Shown: positions 57,201-64,000, counted from the stretch's first letter. The stretch: 64,000 nt of DNA from Eubacteriaceae bacterium (GCA_017405085.1 JAFRBB010000052.1:1-64000); one strand, 5' to 3'. The notes: generated by a model not told the origin, from the letters alone. Translations and numbers: made by a program.

Positions 57201-60200
57201 TAAACCACGGATTGTTCAGAATCCTTGAGATCTGCCACCGTGATGGCGTTGGTTGTGTCATTTGCCGTCACGTTGAAGCTGACCACTGCCGTCGCTGTCT
57301 TATTCGCAGCCGTATCATCGTTTGTGGAGACGTCCGCGTTGTCTTGATAGGTCACGGTGATGGTTTCGGTGTAGTTACCGACCTCAAGATTCAACTTCGG
57401 TTGAATCTGATAGGTGGTGTCGCTGCCGTCAATATAGGCTGTGGCGCCCTTGACAACCACTTCGCTGCCGCTTGCGGGCTGACCTGTGATGGTAAACGCT
57501 GAAACTTCATCGGATTTATTTGACGCAACACTGATAATCTTAGCGTCTTTGGTTCCCTTATTGACCACGGTAATGGCTTTGGCCGGCGGCACAGTTCCAC
57601 CGAACACAATGCTGTCGAAGGTCGGCATGGTCACATAGAGATTTGACGCGATATCTTCTTGAATGTCATTGTTGTCATCCAGTTTAAGGATGGTGAAGGC
57701 TTCAGGTTCGCTGGCAAAGCTTGACGCGCTCGCTTTTTGGCGCACTTCGTACACGCCGGGGGCGAGGGTGATGCTTGTGTTGTTGCCAACTTCGGTCCAA
57801 TTCGTTTCGCCGGATTTGCGGTATTGCATGACGGCGCTGACGCCGGAGAGACCGCCGCCGTTGCCATTCTTGTCGGCGTTGACAGCCTGTACATCAGCTG
57901 AGAGACTCGGACGATCCGGTACCACTGTCGCGTATTTCTTGCTGTCTTTGTTTATGTAGAGAGTCTGGCCCGGAATGACTTTGGTCGTACCGATAGTCAA
58001 ATTGTCATTACCGTCATTGACCGTAAAGCCTGCGGTCACGCTCTGCACGGTTTCATTTTGATAGTTGTAGACAATTTCCGGAATCAGATCGACATTCGCG
58101 TCCGTCACCACAAAGCTGACATCCGCGGTTGCTGTCTTGTCATCATCATAGGTTACGGTAATTGTCGCTGTATGCGTGCCGACGGCCAGGCCAGTGTTGG
58201 GCGCAATGGCGAACTTCGTATTCGTTACGCCATCGGGATGATCTGCAGTTACGCCACCCACGGCTTTATTGTCATCCGATACAGTATCCGGCGTGATGGT
58301 GAAATCAGAGTCACTTACTTCCACAGATTTAATTTCCGCGTCAACGGTACCGTGATTGGTGATACTGATGGGTTGAGCCGCGATTGTTCCATAGCCATAT
58401 TGCGCTGTCAAAATGGTCGGCGCCGTCACTTTGAGATTTGCCGGAATATCTTTTGTGATTTCGCCATCCGCCGTCGCGAGAACGGTGAATGTCATCGGCA
58501 GACTTTCAAAGCTCGTATCTGTCGCTTTTTGCTTGACATCATAGACGCCGGCACTGACGGTGAGTTCACTGTTGTTGCCCACGTCAATCCAGCCGTCACT
58601 CGACGAGCTGTTCTTATAGGCCATGGATTTATCCAGACCGGTGAGGCGTCCGCCCACACCGTAACGATTGGCGTCAACCGTCGCCACGCTGCTTGAGAGA
58701 ACAGGTCGTTTTGGAACGGTGATATTGACGCTCGTTTCACCTTTGGTGAGCAACAATGTTTCGCCGGGATAGACGGTGTCGCCTTTATGAAGTTCGGCAT
58801 TGCCACGTTTTAAGGTATAGCCTTCGGCGATGGATTTCACCTGTTCTTTCACATAGTCATAAGCCACCGACGGTGTCACGACAGTGACGTCATCGCGCAC
58901 CACATTAAACACAACGGTGGTTTCGGCCGTTCCGATTGCAGAACTATCGGCCGCGCTGTGATATGTGACCTTGATGGTCGCGCTGTAGCTGCCGGCGTTC
59001 AAACCAGAATTGGGTGCAATGGTCCAGTTGGTATTTGTGCTCGGTGAAACCACAGAGCCCACAGCACCATTATCGCCCGCCATGGTGGCCGCTGAGATAT
59101 TCTTATCGTTTGCTTCGGTCGGAGCTGTACGAGTGAGCCAGCTTACTTCTTGGCCGTTTGCGTCAACCGTGCTGATGCTGTCAATCACCGCGGCACCACC
59201 CTGATTGCTCACAGTGATGGCCTTGGCCGTTACAGCACTGTATCCTTCGGTCACTTTGTCGAAAGTCGGCGCGGTCACGGAGATAATCGGCGAGGTGACG
59301 GTGATCGTTCCGTTGCTTGCGATGACAAATTTGCCGATTTCACTGGCGAACGATTCATCCGTCGCCTTTTGCTGCACTTCGTAAACACCGGGATCCAGAC
59401 TGCTGACCGTCGTTTTATTACCCACAGGAGTCCAAGTACTTTCACCCTGAGCGCGATACTGCATATCGCTGTTGAGCCCGGTGAGAGAGCCATCGCTGCC
59501 GCGTTCCGTCGTGCTATTGGCGCGGACATCGCTTAACGTCGGCCGTTCGGGTACTTTGGTTTCCAAAACGGTGTCGGGATCGCCGCCTTCACCCTGTTTG
59601 TATAGGTAGAGGATTTGACCCGGTGTAACGGTTGCGCCTACTTGCAATTCACCGGTATTGGTGACATTGCCACTTCCATCCTTGGTGCTGCCGGTGTAAA
59701 CCTTGTAGGCGGAATCGATGGATTCGATGGTTTCCGCTTTGTAATCGTAACTGATGAGGTTGACGGTGGGATCATCGGAATCCACGCCGACACCGACCGT
59801 TACATTGGCGGGTGAGCCGGAGAAGCTTGACTGCGTGTATTTCTTGCGCACCGCGTATTTGCCCGCTTTGAGGCCGGTCACGGTGTCCACGGCACCGACA
59901 TCCGTCCAACCGGCAAAGCTGTCATCCGCGTTGACAAGGCTGTATTCCATCGTGGAATCCACCCCGGTAATCTTACCGTTGGCTTTCGTCGCGGATGTCG
60001 CGTTGACCGCGGCGATGCTAGTCGGCGCGGAAGGTCTATTATCCACGATAATCGTCCGTGCTTGAGCGCCTTCCTTACCAAATTGCAATTCTTCACCCGG
60101 TGTCACACTATAGCCGACTTTAATTTCTTCGCCGTTGGCGCGTCTTAAGAAATAGCCGTCGGTAATGGCCGCCAAGGTTTCGCTTTGATAGCTAAAGCTG

Positions 60201-63200
60201 TATGTCGGGTTGTCATCGTCTGTCGATGATTGTTTGGCTGTGGTGTAGATTTGTGCCGTCGGGCCGGCTTCCGAGTCATAATTGGTGCCGGTTCCCAGTT
60301 TCTTGAGCGCGAAGGTATAGCTCGTTTTGGGCGTCAAGCCGCTAAAGGTGCCGCTTCTTTGCCATTTGAAGGAGCCGTCGCTCTGCTGAATCCCGTAATG
60401 ATAATCACTTTCCGTAAAGCCGGTCGGTACGGTCACAATAATGGTATCTTCTGTCGCGGATACTTTCACCGGCGGTTTTTGCGGTTTGGCTTCCTTGCCT
60501 TCTTCGGGATCAGTGGCACCACGAACGGTGAATCCCGCGTCGCTGGCAAGCGTGCTATCTGTGGCCTTCACGCGAATGGAGAAGGTATAGAGGGTGTCGG
60601 ATGTCAACCCGGTGAATGTATCGTCATCCTGCCAGAGATAATCCGCGCCAACCAAGCGACCGTATTGATAGGTGGTTCCCGAAGGATCTTGCTCGGTGTT
60701 GGTCAGATTGAGCTTAATACTGTTTGTCGTCGTTTGGTAAATTTCCGGTTTGGCCTTGGGTTTCGCCGCTTTGGTCTTCCCGGAGGCATCGACAATCTTG
60801 AAGGTCTTGGTGACCGTTTGATCGGTGCCGTAATTGCCGAGACCTTTCACAATGGCTTTCGCGCCATCCGTCACTCCAGTATTATCTTCATATGTCACGG
60901 AATAATCCGAGTCTTGTGTCAAGGCTCTGCCGTCCACTTCCACGATGACCGAGGGTTGCACGGCTTTGCCGGTATAGACCTGATCTTCGATGGCGTGAAT
61001 GTCATTATCCGTAAGTTGTTTGGGTCCGATATTGAAGGTTTTGACAATTTGACCTTTGTCATCACCATAGGCCTTAAAGGCATTGCTCAAGGTGATGGTT
61101 GCCGTCGCTGTTCCGATGTTGACATTGTCGCGATAGCTGACGCTGTAATCAGCTGTGGTGAGGGCTGTATTGCCGATTTTCACGCCCGTGACAGGGGTCA
61201 GAGCAGAACCGGTGTAGGTCTGCGTCAAATCCGCTGGCAACACGGTAATCTGTGCCGTCACAGCGGGTCCGACGATGAAGTCAACCGTCGCCGTGGCGGT
61301 TTTGGCTTCACCGCTTGTGACAGACTGACCTTCTTCGTTTGTCGTGACTTCATAATAGGTCACGGTTACGGTGCCGGTGCGAACACCCACTGTGGTGTTA
61401 TCCGTCGGCAAGACGCTAAATTCCGTATTTTGTCCGTCGCCTACAATATCAATCGCTTTCTTCACATTACCGGAGAACGCTTCGGTCACTGCGTCTGTGC
61501 CGTCTTCCGGCATGTAGCGTTGATAGAGCACGAAGTTACCAGTCACGGTCATATTGGTCACGCGGATTGTGCCCGTACCGTGATTTTTCAGTGTGAGTCT
61601 GGCGTTTTCCGTAGGCAGAGCTTCGCCCGCTTTAATGCTGTCGGGATTAAAGGCCGCTGCTTTCACGGTCATGACAGAGGGATTGTTGCCATCGGCGTTT
61701 TTCACGACCACTTCCGTGATTTCACTCGCGAAGGCGGAATCTGTCGCTTTGAGGCGCACTTCATAGACACCGGCGGCAAGATCATCAACTTCCGTTTCGG
61801 TGATCGGCAGCCAATCTTTATTTGTATTGTCTTTCTTGCGATAAACCATATTACTGTTGACGCCGGTCATCTTGGCGCTGCCGCCGACAATGCCCGAAGG
61901 CGCGTCGGGACGACGATCCACAGTGATGGCCGTGGCTTCGGTTGCGGTTGAGCCCGTCGGCACAAAATAGATGGTGCTTCCTGGGATAATCGGTGTGGCT
62001 GTGGCATTGCCTGTGCTACTCGGTGTGATTTGTTGTGTACACTGCGCGTCGCTGTATGCGGTACCGCCGCTGACAGTGGCCAAAGTTTCCGCCGCATAAT
62101 CATAGGTGATGGTCGGGTTGACGATTTCGGGCATGGTGCCAAGGATGTTAAAGTATCCGGTGGCTGTGCCTTCATAGTTGCCCTTCCCAACAATAGTGAC
62201 GGAAGCTTGAGTATTTGATGTTGTCCCAACGGTGGGATTGATGTTGTCTTTGTATTCCTTGATGGTATAGTCTTTGCCTTCGGTCAAGGAGTAACCATTA
62301 TAGGTCACATTGATTTCCGGCTCGATGGCTTTACCTGTACATGTCTGGTTGGGTATACGTTCAATATTTCCATCATTTAACGTAGCTTTGTTGATGATAA
62401 AGGTCACACTTTGTGATGGTGTGTTGGCATAGATGCCTTTGAAGGCGATGAGAACCGTTGCCGTACCGGCATCGGTATTATTCTGATATTGATAGTCAAA
62501 ATCGGAACCTTCATAGACTTTATAACCATTAACGGTTACTCCGGGTTTCGGTGTAATAGCAGAACCGTTGTAAGTATTATCGCTGACAGATTCAACAATG
62601 ACAGAATTGGTCACATTCGCCGCGAGCACTGCCATTCTCACGTTGAGGGTGGCGGTTTTCACCGTTGCCGTGTCACCTTCGGGGTGATAGGTCACGGTAA
62701 TAACAGCTGTGTGCGTGCCGACGGCAAGGCCGGTTTTGGGTGTGACGATGAATGTCGTATTATCCGTGCTGTTTTTATCGACGTTGCCGGTGGTCGTGTT
62801 GACAGCGAAGTTATTGCTATCCGAAACGACATTGGTAATCACCGCTTTGGTATTGCCGATATTTGTCAGAGTGATGGCACGGCCGTCTACAGACTGATAG
62901 CCGTAAGTCACATCACCAAAGGTAAGCGCATCGGCAGTCAACGTGCAGGTTGCCGATGTTTTGTCTTCCTTGTCGCTGTCGCGACCGATGGTCACGGTAA
63001 TGGGTTCGCCGGCAAACGTTGTGGATGTCGCCGCCGTGCGCAGCACATAGTCGCCGTCCGCGAGGTCGGTGATTTCGGTCACGCCGGAGGTAATGGGGGT
63101 ATAGTCGGTGTCACCGGCTTTACGCCATTCCAGTTTGCCGTTCACACCGGTGATTTTGCCGTTGTTGTCGGTGCCGATGGCATTGATGGTTTCAACACCT

Positions 63201-64000
63201 TCCGGTTTGGCCGGACGGTCATCCACCTTAATCATGGTGACATTGCCGCCGTCTTTCCACATATAGAGCGGTTGACCGGGCGTGACCGTCGTGTCGACAT
63301 TGACACGCTGATCCGCTGCAGCTGTGCCATCGAAGGATACAGTGTAACCTTCGGTGATGGAGCGCACCTTTTCGGTTTTGTAGTTATAGGTCACAGCGCC
63401 TTGAGACGTGTCGCCGTCTTCGCCGCTCACACTCGGAAGGGTCTTGAAGATATCCGAAGGACCTGCGTCGGAATCGGTGGGTTTTTCGGTATCGCCAAGC
63501 TTACGAAGCGCAAATGTGTACTCCGTATTGGGCTTCAAGTCGCCGAAGGTGGTAATGGATTGCCATTCATAGGCACCGTTTTTCAAAATACCGTACTGAA
63601 TGCCATCTCCCTCGTTCTTCAGCGTGATGCTGGTAGGCGTGGTCATATCCAGTTCAACTTCCGGTTTTTTGGTCGGTTTTTCCTGTTTGCTGGTATCTTC
63701 AATAATGCTGAAGGTCTTTTCGATCGGCTGACCATTTTCTGTTTTGTAATTACCCTTGCAGGTGATAGTGACTTTGGCCGGTTTTTCAGCGGTCGTTACT
63801 TCCGTATTGTCGTCATAGGTTACGGTAAAGTCTCTGCCTTGAACCAAACTGTTGCCAAAGCTGTCAGTGATGCTGATAGCCGGAGTCTGCGGTTGACCGT
63901 TATAAACCTTGGTGTCAATATCTTTGACATTATCTGCCTTGATGACTGCCGGTGTAATGGTGAAGGTCTTGGTGACTTTCGGCTGGTCGGCAAAATCTCC
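45245..64000 (-). CDS. Giant modular cell-surface protein 2, 5' end beyond the window
   Basis: Partial: the frame is open to the right edge, giving 6,251 visible codons. An apparent TTG start at 63847 is not real, because the 51 codons upstream continue a YTG module without a break. The visible part has 12 YDY modules plus a degenerate 13th, six FN3-like modules, anchor-D-like Ig modules and YTG modules in the same order as the second half of giant protein 1. Three extra YDY modules lie between about 52,900 and 55,800. A Gln/Thr-rich linker, a coiled-coil stalk and two ChW triplets end the protein. The last 150 residues differ from protein 1 at only about 20 positions. The signal peptide and head must lie outside. 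Likely surface-displayed; function unknown. Confidence 0.9.
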   Translation of the reverse strand, partial: GDFADQPKVTKTFTITPAVIKADNVKDIDTKVYNGQPQTPAISITDSFGNSLVQGRDFTVTYDDNTEVTTAEKPAKVTITCKGNYKTENGQPIEKTFSIIEDTSKQEKPTKKPEVELDMTTPTSITLKNEGDGIQYGILKNGAYEWQSITTFGDLKPNTEYTFALRKLGDTEKPTDSDAGPSDIFKTLPSVSGEDGDTSQGAVTYNYKTEKVRSITEGYTVSFDGTAAADQRVNVDTTVTPGQPLYMWKDGGNVTMIKVDDRPAKPEGVETINAIGTDNNGKITGVNGKLEWRKAGDTDYTPITSGVTEITDLADGDYVLRTAATSTTFAGEPITVTIGRDSDKEDKTSATCTLTADALTFGDVTYGYQSVDGRAITLTNIGNTKAVITNVVSDSNNFAVNTTTGNVDKNSTDNTTFIVTPKTGLAVGTHTAVITVTYHPEGDTATVKTATLNVRMAVLAANVTNSVIVESVSDNTYNGSAITPKPGVTVNGYKVYEGSDFDYQYQNNTDAGTATVLIAFKGIYANTPSQSVTFIINKATLNDGNIERIPNQTCTGKAIEPEINVTYNGYSLTEGKDYTIKEYKDNINPTVGTTSNTQASVTIVGKGNYEGTATGYFNILGTMPEIVNPTITYDYAAETLATVSGGTAYSDAQCTQQITPSSTGNATATPIIPGSTIYFVPTGSTATEATAITVDRRPDAPSGIVGGSAKMTGVNSNMVYRKKDNTNKDWLPITETEVDDLAAGVYEVRLKATDSAFASEITEVVVKNADGNNPSVMTVKAAAFNPDSIKAGEALPTENARLTLKNHGTGTIRVTNMTVTGNFVLYQRYMPEDGTDAVTEAFSGNVKKAIDIVGDGQNTEFSVLPTDNTTVGVRTGTVTVTYYEVTTNEEGQSVTSGEAKTATATVDFIVGPAVTAQITVLPADLTQTYTGSALTPVTGVKIGNTALTTADYSVSYRDNVNIGTATATITLSNAFKAYGDDKGQIVKTFNIGPKQLTDNDIHAIEDQVYTGKAVQPSVIVEVDGRALTQDSDYSVTYEDNTGVTDGAKAIVKGLGNYGTDQTVTKTFKIVDASGKTKAAKPKAKPEIYQTTTNSIKLNLTNTEQDPSGTTYQYGRLVGADYLWQDDDTFTGLTSDTLYTFSIRVKATDSTLASDAGFTVRGATDPEEGKEAKPQKPPVKVSATEDTIIVTVPTGFTESDYHYGIQQSDGSFKWQRSGTFSGLTPKTSYTFALKKLGTGTNYDSEAGPTAQIYTTAKQSSTDDDNPTYSFSYQSETLAAITDGYFLRRANGEEIKVGYSVTPGEELQFGKEGAQARTIIVDNRPSAPTSIAAVNATSATKANGKITGVDSTMEYSLVNADDSFAGWTDVGAVDTVTGLKAGKYAVRKKYTQSSFSGSPANVTVGVGVDSDDPTVNLISYDYKAETIESIDSAYKVYTGSTKDGSGNVTNTGELQVGATVTPGQILYLYKQGEGGDPDTVLETKVPERPTLSDVRANSTTERGSDGSLTGLNSDMQYRAQGESTWTPVGNKTTVSSLDPGVYEVQQKATDESFASEIGKFVIASNGTITVTSPIISVTAPTFDKVTEGYSAVTAKAITVSNQGGAAVIDSISTVDANGQEVSWLTRTAPTEANDKNISAATMAGDNGAVGSVVSPSTNTNWTIAPNSGLNAGSYSATIKVTYHSAADSSAIGTAETTVVFNVVRDDVTVVTPSVAYDYVKEQVKSIAEGYTLKRGNAELHKGDTVYPGETLLLTKGETSVNITVPKRPVLSSSVATVDANRYGVGGRLTGLDKSMAYKNSSSSDGWIDVGNNSELTVSAGVYDVKQKATDTSFESLPMTFTVLATADGEITKDIPANLKVTAPTILTAQYGYGTIAAQPISITNHGTVDAEIKSVEVSDSDFTITPDTVSDDNKAVGGVTADHPDGVTNTKFAIAPNTGLAVGTHTATITVTYDDDKTATADVSFVVTDANVDLIPEIVYNYQNETVQSVTAGFTVNDGNDNLTIGTTKVIPGQTLYINKDSKKYATVVPDRPSLSADVQAVNADKNGNGGGLSGVSAVMQYRKSGETNWTEVGNNTSITLAPGVYEVRQKASASSFASEPEAFTILKLDDNNDIQEDIASNLYVTMPTFDSIVFGGTVPPAKAITVVNKGTKDAKIISVASNKSDEVSAFTITGQPASGSEVVVKGATAYIDGSDTTYQIQPKLNLEVGNYTETITVTYQDNADVSTNDDTAANKTATAVVSFNVTANDTTNAITVADLKDSEQSVVYTGTAFKPAPRVTYGSDALAMGKDYVYIYGENTNVGTGSVTVHFIGNYANHADQIRTFAITPKSITEANNGIVIESIGAQAYNDGKQVTPDITIRDGGKTLAAGIDYTVDYGNNIGDEQNGGTGTYKITGIGNYTDTTADYTFNILPKDAVTEEAPTYIPELVSRTESNITLKAQSNAEYGIMKDGVYQWQGTPVFDNLKADTDYTFALRVKGQDSTIASKPGEPRIFRTAVKGVIEPEKPEKGVISYDYLNERLDSVTPGFIVSTDGTLNTKLTPGKSTVIPGQTLYLTKDSISKLTVPERPAAPSVTGGEQTISGVTTAMQYRVKDSDNWLPITSSMMTDGKLTNLAAGMYEVRLSATSMAFASKTAVVKVTQQDHTIPADLSVSAPTFAEVAEGYTQPAAAAISIKNNGDSQATIVSVVSTDTEHFDVTAPTSTSIAAGGTDATATIRPAAGLDVGTYSTDVVVTYKDSSNGEHTTKAKVVFTVGYKALTEIPTISYSFRNETIDEVTDGYMVTTDGTKNTKLTLKGDKVVPGQTLYLVKDDVVYPVTVPERPDAPQGISTTKAKLNGVGKYIGSINGVDSSMQYRKVGSNTWTDVSGTTIPDLEAGAYELRYAASNTAFTSKTAVITIEKDMTKSAALLTTGNITFTTVEEGYTDQEQQTITVTNHGETDAENVSVSVSATSDFELTGTAKTTVKAGESQAVWTIKPKTKLNPGTYTDTITVNGDNDVSATATATFTVKKKAEELTPEDKLPVNVAKPVVTYNYDTETLKSITDGYMPTTDGTKLGQITLNTTHVEPGQTFYAVIEVEKAQGDDSGSSGDTGDQSAVSTEKVTYTVPMTVPSRPNAPSGLTAENAKDGDNGIIEGVTSAMEYRAAGSDNWTDVQDGKIENLPAGTYEVRVKAVTGDAGHFRSDSVYVTVGSETAATEAQLTVSNITFTEETEGSGYTPELRPVEITNHGDTQAEGVSVALDQDAHFTLSGTNGGTIGGRQTSKDDWYIQPNADLPAGTYTDTITVIYGTHKATADVCFVVKKKNSDVTQVIDETPSITYDYRKETIKTLTNGYTATTDGTMTTKLTVGQTTVTPEQTLYLVKGTSVVPATVPARPAAPANIKAQAPANNGENGSITGLTDKMQYRSIGDKNWTTVPAGTTSISAAPGSYEVRCAATDDAFYSLSTMVTVPNADGTVDGLPAALTVSDVTFDNVNEGSGYTPEVKALQITNHGGTSAKPSVSVSRNSKFIVTAKTDTTVNADSINTTGWTISPITGLPAGSYVDTVTVSYGGKTAAAKVRFEVKKTSGVSSAVNIADITSIEKHVTYTGKAVTPKPEVTMGAAKLTEGVDYVYDYDNNVNVGTGRVYVKFIGTFASYNSKGVVNTVQSFNIEPKSVTGTDVSDISAQLLDANSTPLTPAVSVIVDGHRLTEGEDYTVAYTNNAKKTTSYSKAKAVITAMGNYTGTVTKEFEIYAENDPAHQPADAPTGFEGTPQAQSVTATSITLKSVAGVDYGIQNSDGKYIWQNDPAFNDLTPNTDYVFALRNHGSATIPASEAGDSRTFRTLKADIDPDDPDSPIDPDDPADITIKGAVTYDYDNERIDSITAGATLSRDKSGNQTLKAGDDITPGETLYLDGVKITVPTRPAISGVNATNVTTIDGHDGTITGVNGTMQYRPFNSGTWLAVTGSTVTDLEPGVYEVRVKPTSSSFASDAVNVTILNLKDDGNGGTTPTVEGIPAALTVSDVNFDTILVNNANPYAQPAALPMTIANIGGTDAAITAVTASDNFTIGQPDDKTVAFGQNAEGWTIQPNNPLSVGTYDADITVSYQNGDDTANTYTAKARVTFKVVGTDEEIADKIAVNYDYVDETVTGTTPNGYTVTENGKDAVTNVTPGQTLYLVKDGKIVTTASVPARPAKPNVTAVNESENIENSGKLDGFDSTTMQYRPVGSTEWLTAGADSLPAGSYEVRVAPTDSSFASEPALAVIAKADGSIEQGDDAVAALTVTAPTFASVKVEYNQPAAQAVTVTNSGGKAVDATIDVSSTDFSLSASQISIGGSANVNSLASDSSIKVTPNTGLGVGTHTATITATYDDGKKATADVSLTVEPNPTDKVDPDNPNSPTWEDVSKSDVSVTALTAAEQNVVYSGKAFTPTPSVKAGNRDLTAGRDFTYVYKNNLNAGTAEVSVNFIGSFADYNSENVANKTQTFTIAPKTIRPVDVADIGAQQYQNGTEIKPNPVVTVDGQTLVKDRDYTVIYATGIASTGTAGQTVASSLTVNGKDNYQTATGIVKYFNIIDTNDAPELTGLVVEAADVKSNSVTLKTITAPSVDYGRLDSSTNTWIWQSTPVFEGLTPKTTYTFGVRVKASDNALAGQPVTANITTIESETAGEDAKTNATLTVSTVEDPKFTTMKFGDDLPAAKRIKITNTGDAYAYIDSIELVGEGQNDFIITDSKNRVVTTQSPNTTFMIRPKAGLSSGTHTAQIKVTYHKYDPSIRTNAASGESTQTTYSENILINIKALSIEDNDIKVDNIPNQVYNGKANTPKPTVTAMIKNNRETLSEDNYSVTYANNTKVGNNTATVQVSFAGGDQITKTFTIEKKKLDESQAGSSPMVYQVVDADKQIYNGKQHIPLVNVSYNGQALVRGKDYTLSYEDNGTAFANSQVGKNTGMIKVTGIGENYELSSIVKFDIQPYTITNSNVTVTVDHPQVDYTGSPTSNTVTIVSKDSDLVHTFTEQDYYLTFENNIEGVATENENVKQATVVAHFTGAQSGTFVGEEIRKPYYIVKGPEAPTEEELQASGIAYNGETGKLTMPTGQNGVVYEVSKDPTFKDPNLRVSADTTITPGDTVYVREGATTTTMNDGTQLSIPAGNSAAYKVAVKAETPVGVAGKDWSGESSMDGQITGLTDQMEYSKLTNGTPGEWLPVAAGKTETDPSLDVGQYAVRVKAVTDNGKVVTYPSDYVVITISRPTKQNVTVKVDGQDVPIENAIVMPATCDVRVVAPVFNTTQYGSPLPTANAVIYNGGNTEATDISVTLGNANFALADGAAWPTSLKAGESVAVALKPTNGDVGTHGGSISATYCYNAAGTILSPTEIEVPASVSGNADTAQSGGNVSGLSDTAAQNAPTTTQSTTETTTVTTDGLLSDLTGATTQNDNGQNAVNSQNVTTQADTPQTTVQTAQDGQTAQAQPTPQQTVNDVIQTMDDTSTEPAQTEPTQPSTPVTKKVTPVLTAVPTDGNVQAQSLTHTVTYAKPTEIIISDIPNQTYAGGAPVIPNPAPTVTVDGRVLSAGTDYDIAYQNNVEPTDQAYAVVTLKGNYEGVASKAFIIQTVDEWNAWKTEQDRIQKAIEEADNAAEKAAEIAEEEKEKAQTAAQNADNAAKAAEDLINNATDVDEEKLEEAKAKAKEAEEAAKRAEEAAKAAEQAAAEAKSWREQAEAAKEAKDEEKAAEYAVKAEELALKAAEEKQKAEQAMKEAQAALDAVRNILAPKPEEPTVKDGKVNFIEETIPIKAGERYTTDGGKTWNKAPESDMKLTDLGWDEDTPMTIIVRNNTGGETKYDVPARGGAPTKLTAEGVSEAGLTDGRILGVNNTMEYSTDGGKTWQKVMGDSIEGLGEGDVMVRVAATDKAFASKPVTLTIKAKSDAESKDKAFIEKGVYYRAHVQNIGWMAGVRADTNTFVGTTGQALRMEALQIAIPEGYSLEGFGHVQNIGDVEIRKATADEIRGFTVPEGYTVYMIGTTGQGLRMEAVSLHIVRSDGTEPTFNVQYRSHVANYGWQGLVRNDSFAGTRGGGVRMEGLQLIVTSAEKDESELSLMGSAATSRTPGEIAEEEQAQEAQVQAAMPKLYYRTHISNVGWGELTDATAKDDFSGTPNSGDQIEAIQIAVPKEFTIEGYGHVQNMGDTAITAVSGDATQGLNVPEGYTVYQIGSTGKGKRLEALEISLLEGGQYSDYTVKYRSCIEGRFGWQGYVNNGSFSGIRNSGKRLEAFQLIVAHK
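45248..46275 (-). repeat. ChW repeats of giant protein 2 (two triplets)
   Basis: Same six-repeat layout as in protein 1, including Asp in place of Trp in repeats 2 and 5 (HVQNIGD; HVQNMGD) and the same Glu/Ala-rich spacer. Near identity in DNA suggests recent duplication or gene conversion. Confidence 0.9.
46795..47245 (-). other. Coiled-coil stalk of giant protein 2
   Basis: About 150 residues rich in Ala, Glu and Lys with heptad-like runs (AKAKEAEEAAKRAEEAAKAA) from VDEWNAWKTEQ to LDAVRNILAPKPEEP. Giant protein 1 has a short Pro/Glu-rich linker at the same place. It probably forms a rigid, possibly oligomeric helical stalk next to the ChW end. Confidence 0.85.
47580..47900 (-). repeat. Gln/Thr-rich linker of giant protein 2
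   Basis: About 105 residues rich in Thr, Gln, Ala and Asn (for example TTTQSTTETTTVTT), in the same position as the linker of giant protein 1 but poorly conserved in sequence. Confidence 0.8.
48200..64000 (-). repeat. Module field of giant protein 2 (visible part)
   Basis: Twelve YDY modules, six FN3-like modules, and interleaved anchor-D-like and YTG modules. Modules 1-7 pair with modules 8-14 of protein 1 and modules 11-12 with 15-16, judged by linker text (for example DYDNxRIxS after FEGTPQA in both). Modules 8-10 have no partner and come without YTG or FN3 modules between them. Confidence 0.8.

Noticed and set aside
63845-63847. Apparent TTG start of giant gene 2
   Set aside because: The frame stays open for 51 more codons to the window edge and those codons complete a YTG module.

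Overview
The window (about 50% GC) looks like chromosomal DNA of an anaerobic Gram-positive Firmicute, probably a clostridial or Eubacteriaceae-like organism. The pointers are the strong AAGGAG-type ribosome-binding sites, sigma-A promoters with T-tract terminators, a CsoR copper regulator, and clostridial hydrophobic W (ChW) repeats at the ends of two giant surface proteins. No rRNA, tRNA, CRISPR array, transposase or integrase was seen.

Left part (1-11,000). A copper-resistance locus lies on the minus strand: a CopA-type P1B ATPase carrying a CopZ-like domain at its C-terminus, and, 1.1 kb upstream, the CsoR repressor with two copper-box palindromes in and just after its own promoter. A 1.55 kb stretch without a convincing gene follows. 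It holds an array of ATACCC half-sites and a promoter-to-terminator unit that may be a structured non-coding RNA of about 900 nt. Next comes a minus-strand cluster of an HD-GYP-like membrane protein, a MalY/PatB C-S lyase and a PrsW-like membrane protease, with a terminator-like hairpin between the first two genes. A plus-strand operon of XRE regulator, ImmA/IrrE metalloprotease and TraX-like membrane protein starts from a near-perfect promoter and ends at a strong terminator.

Right part (11,643-64,000). Two giant, collinear, paralogous surface-protein genes sit head-to-tail on the minus strand. Gene 1 is complete (10,552 codons). Gene 2 runs off the right edge (6,251 codons visible). Gene 1 has a signal peptide, an N-terminal head with pilin/isopeptide-like domains, then about 8,000 residues of alternating Ig-like, FN3-like and YTG/MBG-type modules. 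A Gln/Thr-rich linker, a stalk and two triplets of ChW repeats follow. The visible part of gene 2 has the same module order plus three extra modules and a coiled-coil stalk where gene 1 has a Pro/Glu linker. The two genes share nearly identical 3' ends and a 31-bp element 25 bp beyond each stop codon. Gene 1 has its own promoter with a leader of about 670 nt, and the gap between the genes carries four tandem terminators facing out of gene 2. No sortase motif was seen, so retention at the surface probably depends on the ChW repeats.

The most novel items are the twin giant proteins and their recurring 'YDY-PGQ-MQYR-FAS' module, the internal ribosome-binding site that could release a CopZ chaperone from copA, the conserved element after both giant genes, and the candidate non-coding RNA at 4,763-5,661.
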